Assembly (NCBI GenBank): GCA_017853785.1
Contig: JAFMIX010000029.1
Span: forward strand, 1-13,819
Origin: Verrucomicrobiales bacterium
GTDB taxonomy: Bacteria; Verrucomicrobiota; Verrucomicrobiia; Limisphaerales; JAFMIX01
Direction: 5' to 3'
DNA length: 13,819 nt
Shown here: piece by piece, positions 1 through 5,030 of the stretch
Position numbering within the stretch: position 1 is the stretch's first letter
Layout: each line of letters begins with the position of its first letter
The notes under the pieces: generated by a model
What the model saw: only the letters and a program-made list of their open reading frames with translations
Databases searched by the model: none
What the model was told of the DNA's origin: nothing
Program-made: the position numbers and the translations under genes

Positions 1-138
1 GTGTCGCTCGGCGTGATCGTGCTGATTCTCGCGACCAGCATGGTGTGGTCGCTGGCAAGGCCCAAGAAAATCAAATCTCCCCTCACCCCGGCCTTCTCCC
101 CATCGGACGGGGGAGAGGGTGGCCGTCAGGCCGGGTGA
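1..138 (+). CDS. C-terminal fragment of a membrane protein (possibly TerC family), 5' end outside window
   Basis: Frame 1 is open from the first base to a TGA at 136-138. The first ~20 residues form one hydrophobic helix (VSLGVIVLILATSMVWSL) followed by a basic ARPKKIK stretch, as at the end of a polytopic inner-membrane protein. The pattern resembles the last helix of TerC-family proteins, but one helix is weak evidence and the name is tentative. The final ~19 residues (SPLTPAFSPSDGGEGGRQAG) are encoded by an inverted repeat at 79-142, which also supplies the stop codon, so the native C-terminus has probably been replaced. The gene runs towards the ion-channel remnant that starts 21 bases later. 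Confidence 0.45.
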   Translation: MSLGVIVLILATSMVWSLARPKKIKSPLTPAFSPSDGGEGGRQAG

Positions 139-142
139 GGGG
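79..142. repeat. Nested palindromic (REP-like) repeat
   Basis: Outer arms CCCCTCACCCCGGCC (79-93) and GGCCGGGTGAGGGG (129-142) are complementary apart from one bulged C. Inside them TCTCCCC (95-101) pairs with GGGGAGA (110-116). The whole can fold as nested hairpins. This is the look of dispersed intergenic palindromes in high-GC genomes. Here it overlaps the 3' end of the upstream coding frame and provides its TGA. Only one clear copy is in the window; a similar CCCTCACCC string lies at the GmhB stop near 2296-2305 but has no second arm. Confidence 0.7.
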
Positions 143-159
143 TTTTCGACAACCAGGCC

Positions 160-574
160 ATGACCCATCACATCAAATCATTCGTCGAGTCGAAGCCGTT
201 CCACCAGTTCATCGTGGCGGTGATCGTGCTGGCGGGCGTGGCGGCCGGATTGGAAACTAGCGCAGCGATCATGGCGAAACATGGCGCGACGCTGCTGGCG
301 CTGGCCAAACTCATCCTCGGCATCTTCATCGCCGAAGCGCTGCTGAAAATCGCCACCCACGGACGCAAGCCGTGGCCTGCTTCGCCGATGCTTGGAACGT
401 GTTCACGGAAGGCACGAGCGCGAAACCGGTGCGGCCACGCTGGAGGACGAACTGCGGGCTCTGGAACAGGAGTTGAAGGAGACACAAACGCGCCTGGCCG
501 GTTTGCGGCGCAAATGGTCTAGGGCTGCCACCGCCACGCCACAGGAGCGTCAACCAGAGGAGTCGACCACATGA
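160..574 (+). pseudogene. Decayed voltage-gated ion channel (ion transport family), frameshifted and pore deleted
   Basis: Frame 1 from ATG 160 reads FVESKPFHQFIVAVIVLAGV, then GLETSAAIMAKHG and a second hydrophobic stretch ending EALLKIATHGRKPW. This resembles the S1-S2 start of bacterial Ion_trans proteins. Just after PW (about 376) the family-like continuation (CFADAWNVF, 378-404) is in frame 3, so one base appears lost. Directly after NVF the reading moves to frame 2, with a heptad-rich tail (HERETGAATLEDELRALEQ onward, about 413-574) like the C-terminal coiled coil of such channels. Helices S3-S6 and the pore loop are absent, which implies an internal deletion near 404-412. The TGA at 572-574 overlaps the ATG of the next gene (ATGA), a relic of translational coupling. 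Loss of function is very likely; the exact channel type cannot be told. Confidence 0.75.
556..562 (+). promoter_or_regulatory. Shine-Dalgarno AGAGGAG for the PGPGW gene
   Basis: AGAGGAG ends 8 bases before ATG 571, an ideal spacing, while nothing similar precedes ATG 585. It marks 571 as the ancestral start even though that frame now stops after seven codons. It is one of only two good SD sequences seen in the window. Confidence 0.6.
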
Positions 575-584
575 AAAATTCTTC

Positions 585-824
585 ATGGCGCTGATCGGCG
601 GCGCGATTTTGCTGATCGGCGGAGTGATGCTGTTCCTGCCCGGGCCGGGGTCACTGGTGATTGCCGGTGGGATAGCGCTGCTCGCCCCGGAATTCATCTG
701 GGCGCGCCGCGCCATGCGCCGGGCAAAGGGCGTCGGCGCCAAAGTCCGCTACAGTTCCGGCTTGAAAAACTGGTTGCGGCAACGGCGGGCTGGCGCTGCC
801 AAAAAACCGCTGTCTGAAGGCTGA
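585..824 (+). CDS. PGPGW-family small transmembrane protein, start frameshifted
   Basis: The 79-residue product has two hydrophobic segments around the family hallmark LFLPGPG (residues 17-23), followed by GGIALLAPEFIWARRAMRRAK, which matches the G-(IL)-A-(LT)-L-A-x-E-F-x-W-A-R pattern of the PGPGW family; Ser replaces the usual Trp after PGPG. Function of the family is unknown. The open frame begins at ATG 585, which has no SD. An SD-preceded ATG at 571 reads only M-K-N-S-S-W-R before TGA. Adding one A to the A5 run at 574-578 would read M-K-K-F-F-M-A-L-I and join the frame. So the gene is either truncated by slippage, started internally at 585, or carries a sequencing error. It ends immediately before the convergent SOUL gene. 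Confidence 0.65.
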   Translation: MALIGGAILLIGGVMLFLPGPGSLVIAGGIALLAPEFIWARRAMRRAKGVGAKVRYSSGLKNWLRQRRAGAAKKPLSEG

Positions 825-1427
825 TCACGGTTTCGGCGCGATCCGCAACATCACTTCGTTGCGCCGCAGGAACGATGGCGTCCACGGCGGGTCAAAGTAG
901 CCATACACCGGTGAAGCATCCGCTGCCGTCAAACCTTGCGTTGCAAGCCAAGCTCGCAGTCGTGCCAGCGTTGCCACCTCTCGCTTGGTATTCCGTCCCC
1001 CGCTGAAGCGCAGCACGGCAAACCGTCCGCCCGGCAATTCCCGGACCGCCACGGCAGCATCGGCGGGCTGGGGCGCGGTGGCCGCTTTGAGTTTCGCCGG
1101 CAACACGAAAGCCATTATCCGGTTGGTGTCATCGCCGGACATGAACACCGGCGTGGTCATCGCGATTTTTTGTTTTGCTGCGTTCGCGCCGGTGATGAAG
1201 CGGAACAGGCGCATGAAGCTGCCGTCGTCCGAATTGCCGCTTGCCGCCATGGGCGTCACCACCACCGCGAGCACCGGGTAATCGCGCAATTCAAATTTGC
1301 CGTCGGTGCGTACCACTTGGTAGGGGGCGGACTCGTAGCCGCTCCGCGTGGCCTGGCAGCCCACAAGCGTCGCCCCCACCCCGAACAACAATATGATTCC
1401 CAGTGATATCATCTTCTTCACCGACAC
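825..1427 (-). CDS. SOUL heme-binding family lipoprotein
   Basis: The 200-residue protein starts at GTG 1427 (ATG at codon 6, position 1412, is an alternative). A hydrophobic signal (residues 6-21) ends in a lipobox LVGC with Cys24, so it should be an envelope lipoprotein. The rest is a SOUL domain: YQVVRTDGKFELRDYP near residues 37-52, the family signature KIAMTTPVFM near 87-96, and the C-terminal YGYFDPPWTPSFLRRNEVML block. SOUL proteins are named for heme binding, but in bacteria their role is unsettled. Its TGA abuts the TGA of the convergent PGPGW gene with no spacer (TGATCA at 822-827), and no terminator is seen between them. Confidence 0.85.
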   Translation of the reverse strand: MSVKKMISLGIILLFGVGATLVGCQATRSGYESAPYQVVRTDGKFELRDYPVLAVVVTPMAASGNSDDGSFMRLFRFITGANAAKQKIAMTTPVFMSGDDTNRIMAFVLPAKLKAATAPQPADAAVAVRELPGGRFAVLRFSGGRNTKREVATLARLRAWLATQGLTAADASPVYGYFDPPWTPSFLRRNEVMLRIAPKP

Positions 1428-1482
1428 AAGTTATCGCACCGCCGGAAAAAAACGATCCCAAACCGCCGCTGTCACTCGACGC

Positions 1483-1511
1483 TTGCCGGGCATCCGCCGC
1501 AGCCTTAATTT
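1483..1511 (+). promoter_or_regulatory. Possible sigma70 promoter for the nucleosidase-like gene
   Basis: TTGCCG (1483-1488), a 17-base spacer and TAATTT (1506-1511) lie about 60 bases before ATG 1573. It is the best match in the gap between the divergent SOUL and nucleosidase-like genes, but it is only a consensus match. Confidence 0.3.
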
Positions 1512-1572
1512 GCGCCCGGGAGCACCGCTTCCGCGCTGGCGGCCCGCGCCCGCTGCAACCGCGCTCCAACCA

Positions 1573-2256
1573 ATGACCACGCCATCAAACTCCAACAACG
1601 CATCGCTCCACCCGCCACCTGGCAGCGAACCGCGCCCGCTGATCTGCTTCGCCGTCAAAGAAGAGGCGGCCAGCTTCCGCAAAACCCCCGCCGCCGCACG
1701 CACGCAAATCCTCCTCGTCGGCATGGGCCGGGCGAACGCGGAAACATCCATCCGCGCCGCACTCGCCGCGAGCCGCCCGGCACTCGTCATCACCAGCGGC
1801 TTCGCTGGCGGCCTGAACCCGCAACTCCTTACCGGCGAGGTGGTGTTCGAAATCGGAGCGGGCACCGAGAAACTCAAAGGCAAACTGGTGCACGCCGGAG
1901 CCCGCGCGGGAAAATTTCATTTCGCAGACCGGGTCGCCTCCACCGCCGCGGAGAAATGGTCGCTCTGGCAGCAATCCGCCGCTGATGCCGTGGAGATGGA
2001 ATCGCAGATCATCCGCGGTATCTGCAACGAACAAGGCATCCCCAGCGCCACCGTGCGCGTCATCCTCGATCAGGCAGGCGAAGATTTGCCGCTGGATTTC
2101 AATGCGCTCATGACCCCGAACCTGAAACTGGACGGCCGCAAACTCGCGCTCACCATTTTGAAATCGCCCGGAAAAATCAGCGCGCTGTTACACCTGCAAA
2201 AGCAAAGCCGCGCCGCCGCAGAGAAGCTGGCGCACGTTCTGGAAGCGCTCGTGTAA
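1573..2256 (+). CDS. Nucleoside phosphorylase / MTA-SAH nucleosidase-like protein
   Basis: The 227-residue product has the purine/uridine phosphorylase-like fold pattern of the PNP_UDP_1 superfamily: ICFAVKEEAASF near residues 24-35 (early acidic catalytic site), LLVGMGRANAE and LVITSGFAGGLN (nucleoside-binding Gly-rich turns), GEVVFEIG, then DAVEMES (the VEMES/VDMES motif binding the ribose) and VRVILDQAGEDLPLDF, whose Asp matches the catalytic purine-contacting Asp of MTAN-type enzymes. It probably cleaves or phosphorolyses a nucleoside in the cytoplasm; MTA/SAH, futalosine-type or hopanoid-pathway substrates cannot be separated from sequence alone. ATG 1573 was chosen because the longer frame from 1348 runs antisense through the SOUL signal peptide and has no family-like residues. 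No SD is visible. It converges on the GmhB-like gene 43 bases downstream. Confidence 0.75.
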   Translation: MTTPSNSNNASLHPPPGSEPRPLICFAVKEEAASFRKTPAAARTQILLVGMGRANAETSIRAALAASRPALVITSGFAGGLNPQLLTGEVVFEIGAGTEKLKGKLVHAGARAGKFHFADRVASTAAEKWSLWQQSAADAVEMESQIIRGICNEQGIPSATVRVILDQAGEDLPLDFNALMTPNLKLDGRKLALTILKSPGKISALLHLQKQSRAAAEKLAHVLEALV

Positions 2257-2299
2257 TCGCAAGAGCAGACGGCCGCAGTTCCGGCTACGAAAACCACCC

Positions 2300-2857
2300 T
2301 CACCCCCGCGCCCCCGGCTGCTGCAGAATCCATTCGGCAGCCGCAGGCAAGCCATCCACTACCACGGCCCGCGCGAGCTTGACGGCATCCGCACGTTCCA
2401 GTTCCGCGCCGTAACCGGTGCGGACGAGCAGGCTGCGCTTCACGCCGGCATTCCAGCCGCATTCCAAATCGATTAACTTGTCTCCAATCATGTAACTCTG
2501 GGCGAGGTCAAGTCGGAACTCGGCGCGGGCATCGAAAAGAAATTGCGGCGAAGGCTTGCGCCCATGGCTGGGTTGATCAGGCGCTTCCGGCGCGATGTAG
2601 ATTTTCCGGAACTGCACCCCGGCCCGCGCCAGTTCAGCAGCCACGTGGCGGTTGACGTTTTCCGCGTCGGCCAGCGTGTAGTAGCCGCGCCCGATGCCAG
2701 CCTGATTCGTGACGATGAACAGCAGGTAGCCGGCCTCCTGCAGTGATTTGAGCGCCGCCCCGGCGCCGGGAAAAATCTCCACGTCCGCTACCTTGTGGAG
2801 ATAGTGTTTCTCGACAATGAGCGTGCCGTCGCGATCCAGAAAAATAGCTCGGTTCAT
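2300..2857 (-). CDS. gmhB: GmhB-like D-glycero-D-manno-heptose 1,7-bisphosphate 7-phosphatase (HAD family)
   Basis: The 185-residue HAD-IIIA phosphatase has motif I FLDRDGTL (nucleophile Asp8, acid/base Asp10), motif II IVTNQAGIGRGYY (Thr near residue 50), motif III Lys in GRKPSP, and motif IV IGDKLIDLECG. Length and order match GmhB, which removes the 7-phosphate during ADP-heptose synthesis for LPS, and the related HisB-N phosphatases. ATG 2857 starts directly at the conserved MNRAIFLDRDG; an upstream in-frame start at 2902 would only add an unconserved basic stretch. The zinc-binding Cys/His loop of classical GmhB (CPHHP...CxCRKP) is replaced by APEAPDQPSHGRKP with no Cys, so this is a metal-loop-less variant and its substrate is less certain. 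Confidence 0.8.
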   Translation of the reverse strand: MNRAIFLDRDGTLIVEKHYLHKVADVEIFPGAGAALKSLQEAGYLLFIVTNQAGIGRGYYTLADAENVNRHVAAELARAGVQFRKIYIAPEAPDQPSHGRKPSPQFLFDARAEFRLDLAQSYMIGDKLIDLECGWNAGVKRSLLVRTGYGAELERADAVKLARAVVVDGLPAAAEWILQQPGARG

Positions 2858-3072
2858 GATAAGTTGCCGACGGATTGTGGCGTGACGCCGGAGAATTGCC
2901 AAAATATTTCCGCGGAGACTTCAGCGCAGTCGCTGCCGCCGTTCCCCACCGCAAAAAATTTGGCGACAGCTTTGCTGACAGCGAAAATCCGGAGAAACAT
3001 ATGAGCATAGCGGACGGAATCGGCCCGCCCAGCGAATGCAGAAATGGTGGCGGGTTCTCGTTTTAGCAATTT

Positions 3073-3089
3073 GTCCCAAAAAAAGGGAC
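3073..3089. repeat. Inverted repeat GTCCC-A7-GGGAC
   Basis: GTCCC (3073-3077) and GGGAC (3085-3089) flank seven A residues, a perfect 5-bp dyad about 95 bases upstream of the HTH gene. It could be a protein-binding site with a bent A-tract centre. It is not a terminator for plus-strand transcription, since no T-run follows. Confidence 0.4.
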
Positions 3090-3127
3090 TTACTTTATTT
3101 CGGATTTTACAATACAAATTTCTGAAA

Positions 3128-3145
3128 CCGAAGTAATTGTATCGG
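3128..3145. promoter_or_regulatory. 18-bp dyad CCGA-N3-AATT-N3-TCGG, candidate operator
   Basis: The 18 bases at 3128-3145 have twofold symmetry: CCGA and TCGG arms and a central AATT match their own reverse complement, with the intervening triplets unmatched. LuxR-type HTH proteins bind dyads of about 18-20 bp as dimers, and this one lies 38 bases before the HTH gene, so autoregulation is a fair guess. A partly overlapping wider repeat, TACAAT (3108-3113) with ATTGTA (3136-3141), shares its right arm. Confidence 0.35.
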
Positions 3146-3182
3146 CTGACAGCACTAGGAACAAACGGAACACAGGCAAATC

Positions 3183-3512
3183 ATGGGAACCATGCGGCAA
3201 TTTGAGGACTTAAGTCCGAGGGAACTGCAAATTATGCGCCTGTATGCGCGCGGCAGCAGTGCCAAGGAAATCGCCGTCTCATTGGAGCTCAAATATCACA
3301 CGGTAGGGACTTACAAGAAGCGCATCCTGAAAAAGCTGGGGCTGAAAAACCACAATCATTTTCTGGTCAGCGCCATCACCTTTTCATTATCCCCCGCCGG
3401 CAAAAGTTTTCTCCGCCGAAACGGCAACGGAAACGGCAACCGTCACCCGCGCGGAAAGAACCGCAAAGGCAACCACAAGGCTACACGTCGCACCAACCAC
3501 AACGGAGGCTGA
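3183..3512 (+). CDS. Stand-alone LuxR/GerE-type HTH regulator
   Basis: The 109-residue protein has one GerE-type helix-turn-helix at residues ~8-66: LSPRELQIMRLYARGSSAKEIA (first helices), then the recognition helix region HTVGTYKKRILKKLGLKN and a final short helix (HNHFLVSAI). There is no receiver, PAS or autoinducer domain, so it is a HTH-only protein. Residues 78-109 form a very basic, Asn/Gly/Arg/Lys/His-rich tail (RRNGNGNGNRHPRG onward) that should be disordered and may bind nucleic acid. ATG 3183 is used; ATG 3192 is a possible alternative, and neither has a clear SD. The next gene starts 4 bases after its stop, so the two are an operon. The target is unknown; the dyad upstream suggests autoregulation. 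Confidence 0.75.
   Translation: MGTMRQFEDLSPRELQIMRLYARGSSAKEIAVSLELKYHTVGTYKKRILKKLGLKNHNHFLVSAITFSLSPAGKSFLRRNGNGNGNRHPRGKNRKGNHKATRRTNHNGG
3419..3442 (+). repeat. Two tandem 12-bp units inside the HTH gene tail
   Basis: AAACGGCAACGG (3419-3430) is followed directly by AAACGGCAACCG (3431-3442), 11 of 12 identical. The units encode the Asn-Gly repeats of the basic tail and suggest the tail grew by local duplication. Confidence 0.6.
3504..3508 (+). promoter_or_regulatory. Shine-Dalgarno GGAGG fixing the start at 3517
   Basis: GGAGG lies 8 bases before ATG 3517 and inside the last codons of the HTH gene, which fits coupled translation of the two-gene unit. It supports the small membrane protein as a real gene. 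Confidence 0.65.
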
Positions 3513-3516
3513 ACCC

Positions 3517-3918
3517 ATGTTCCCATCAATTTATGAGCATTGGGGAATCACACTGACGGTAATTGGTTGTTTCTATCTGCTGTTGGTACTGCTGTGGTGC
3601 CGGCTTTTGGGTTTCAATGACGATGCGGCCAACATCAAACTCGATACCAGTCCCCGTCCGGGAAACAGCAACCCCCAAAAGACGCATTCAGATCCTGAAA
3701 AAATCCGATCGGTCCGCGCCACAGAACTGGGGGGCTTGGTGCGGCCGGATTGCCGCGCAAAAGAATTGCTACACACCAGCGGCTATGCGCAATGCCTCAC
3801 TAAAGATAACGAGGGCTGCCCGCACCGACTCGGCTACGGCCAGGCAAGCCAGGCAATCTTCTGCCATCACCCGCGACGGGATATAATCGTTGCACGCACC
3901 GACCCCAAGGATGCCTGA
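3517..3918 (+). CDS. Small one-helix membrane protein with Cys/His-rich tail, unknown function
   Basis: The 133-residue product is not recognised. Residues 10-33 form one strong hydrophobic segment (ITLTVIGCFYLLLVLLWCRL). A polar, Pro/Asn/Lys-rich linker follows (about 35-75). The C-terminal part holds Cys79, Cys93, Cys101, Cys116 and a CPH (101-103) and CHHP (116-119) pattern, spaced so that they could bind a metal. With the positive-inside rule the tail (KEKIRSVR..., RRDIIVAR) would probably be cytoplasmic. A strong SD and a 4-base gap to the HTH gene make it the second gene of that operon. Part of the 3' half is overlapped by an antisense open frame through the tRNA, which is spurious. A cofactor-binding partner of the HTH protein is a guess only. 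Confidence 0.6.
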   Translation: MFPSIYEHWGITLTVIGCFYLLLVLLWCRLLGFNDDAANIKLDTSPRPGNSNPQKTHSDPEKIRSVRATELGGLVRPDCRAKELLHTSGYAQCLTKDNEGCPHRLGYGQASQAIFCHHPRRDIIVARTDPKDA

Positions 3919-3977
3919 CACGGTCCCCTGAGCACGTTGGCAGTGTGACTTTCCCCGTCCGCCCCGCTCAAAAACAT

Positions 3978-4004
3978 TTGTTGCGCCCGGCCCGTTGCTA
4001 TAAT
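3978..4004 (+). promoter_or_regulatory. Promoter of tRNA-Arg
   Basis: A perfect -10 box TATAAT is at 3999-4004. TTGTTG (3978-3983) lies 15 bases upstream; TTTGTT (3977-3982) gives a 16-base spacer. Transcription would begin near 4011, about 10 bases before the tRNA, which suits a short 5' leader. Confidence 0.65.
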
Positions 4005-4020
4005 CTGCGGTAGTGGCCTT

Positions 4021-4097
4021 GCGCGCGTAGCTCAATTGGATAGAGCGTCGCCCTCCGAAGGCGAAGGTTGTGGGTTCGACCCCCGCCGCGCGCACCA
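4021..4097 (+). tRNA. tRNA-Arg (anticodon CCG)
   Basis: A full cloverleaf can be drawn: acceptor GCGCGCG (4021-4027) with CGCGCGC (4087-4093), D arm with AGCTCAATTGGATAGAGC, anticodon stem TCGCC/GGCGA with loop CTCCGAA (anticodon CCG), T arm GTGGG-TTCGACC-CCCGC with one T-G pair. Discriminator A is at 4094 and CCA is encoded at 4095-4097. It reads CGG arginine codons, which suits a GC-rich genome. It lies just upstream of the Mla-like operon in the same direction but probably has its own transcript. Confidence 0.97.
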
Positions 4098-4134
4098 CGC
4101 CAAAAGCTTCCTGATTGACTGAAGAAAATCCCCC

Positions 4135-4162
4135 TTGCCCGCCTCCGCCCGAACGTTACGCT
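4135..4162 (+). promoter_or_regulatory. Candidate promoter of the mlaE-like operon
   Basis: TTGCCC (4135-4140), a 16-base spacer and TACGCT (4157-4162) would start transcription about 6-7 bases further on, at or next to GTG 4169. That would give a leaderless mRNA for the operon. It competes with an upstream TTG start at 4115, which would place these boxes inside the coding frame. Confidence 0.4.
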
Positions 4163-4168
4163 GCGGGC

Positions 4169-5029
4169 GTGCAAACCGGCATCCCCAACGCCTTCGGCGA
4201 GTCTCCCACGCGCCTGCTCCGGCGCGTGCCCCAGCCGAAATCCTACACCGACGTGCTCGCGCGGGCGGTGTTCCGGTTGTTACTGGTCGTGCAAGGCCTC
4301 GGGGCCTTCGCCCTCATCACTTTTGGCGTGCTGCTGAAAAAGTCCCGGGTCGCCCGCCCGGTCATCACGCCGCTGATCCGGCAGGAAATTTTCCGTTCCG
4401 GCGTGAAACTGCTGCCAATGTTCCTCTTCCTCGCCCTCGCCCTCGGCCTGCTCGTCATCGGGCAGACGGTGGTGATCCTGCAAAAAATCGGCGCGTTCAA
4501 CTACCTCGGCACTGTCATGGTCGTCGTCATCGTGCGCGAACTCGGCCCGCTGCTGGCGGCGGCGTTGGTGCTGGCCCGCGTCGGCACCGCCAACGTCATC
4601 GAGCTCGGCACCGCCCGCGCGCTCGGCGAAGTCGAAGCGCTGGAGGCGCTCGGCATCGACCCGATCCATTACCTCGTCGTGCCCCGGGTGATCGGCTTGG
4701 CGTTGGGGACCTTTGCGCTGACGGTGTATCTCATCCTGGGAGCGTTGGGCAGCGGCTATTTGTGGGCGTTCCTGCAAGACGTGCCGATCTTGCCGGGAGA
4801 TTACTTCCGCCAACTTGCCGGCGCGTTGCGCGGGCTGGACTTCGTGCTGCTCGCGCTGAAGACGGCGGCGTTCGGCGGCATCATCGCCATCATCACCTGC
4901 TACCACGGCCTCGCGCAACCGCTGCGGCTGGAAGATGTCTCCCGTGCGACCGTCCGCGCCGTGGCGCAAGCCGTAATCGCCTTCGTCGTGCTGGACGCAC
5001 TGTTCATCCTGGTCTACCTGCTGGCCTGA
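4169..5029 (+). CDS. mlaE: MlaE-family ABC transporter permease
   Basis: The 286-residue inner-membrane protein has the MlaE/TTG2B layout: an amphipathic N-terminal helix before several membrane helices, the block VIVRELGPLLAAALVLARVG, then the coupling region ELGTARALGEVEALEALGID and the signature DPIHYLVVPRVIGL, and a final helix ending LFILVYLLA. MlaE is the transmembrane subunit of the MlaFEDB-type phospholipid transporter that keeps outer-membrane lipid asymmetry. GTG 4169 is preferred: the extension from TTG 4115 adds only a Pro-rich, unconserved stretch close to the tRNA, and a promoter-like pair of boxes lies in it. The stop is followed after one base by the ATG of the ATPase gene, so the genes form an operon. 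Confidence 0.9.
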   Translation: MQTGIPNAFGESPTRLLRRVPQPKSYTDVLARAVFRLLLVVQGLGAFALITFGVLLKKSRVARPVITPLIRQEIFRSGVKLLPMFLFLALALGLLVIGQTVVILQKIGAFNYLGTVMVVVIVRELGPLLAAALVLARVGTANVIELGTARALGEVEALEALGIDPIHYLVVPRVIGLALGTFALTVYLILGALGSGYLWAFLQDVPILPGDYFRQLAGALRGLDFVLLALKTAAFGGIIAIITCYHGLAQPLRLEDVSRATVRAVAQAVIAFVVLDALFILVYLLA

Positions 5030-5030
5030 A

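Larger units (their letters stand above)
2858..3182. other. 325-base intergenic region between divergent genes
   Basis: No convincing gene is seen. The left part (2858-3000) is of ordinary composition, with short unconserved open frames on both strands. The right part (about 3060-3180) is clearly richer in A and T than its surroundings and holds the two dyads listed separately, so it is probably the control region of the HTH gene and possibly of the divergent GmhB gene. TACAAT at 3108-3113 could serve as a -10 box, but no good -35 box lies 16-18 bases upstream. Confidence 0.5.

Noticed and set aside
1348..1572. N-terminal extension of the nucleosidase-like frame to ATG 1348
   Set aside because: The extra residues are antisense to the SOUL signal peptide, Arg/Pro-rich and unlike the family; ATG 1573 gives the normal family length.
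2296..2310. Second copy of the 79-142 palindrome at the GmhB stop
   Set aside because: Only the short CCCTCACCC string is shared and there is no complementary arm nearby; chance similarity in GC-rich DNA is enough.
2795..3117. Short frames on both strands between GmhB and the HTH gene
   Set aside because: No SD, no conserved composition and heavy overlap with each other and with the GmhB start; treated as intergenic.
3769..4098. Minus-strand 109-residue frame beginning MVRAAGVEPTTFAFGG
   Set aside because: It is the antisense of tRNA-Arg and its promoter, a well-known false protein in databases; it also overlaps a better-supported plus-strand gene.
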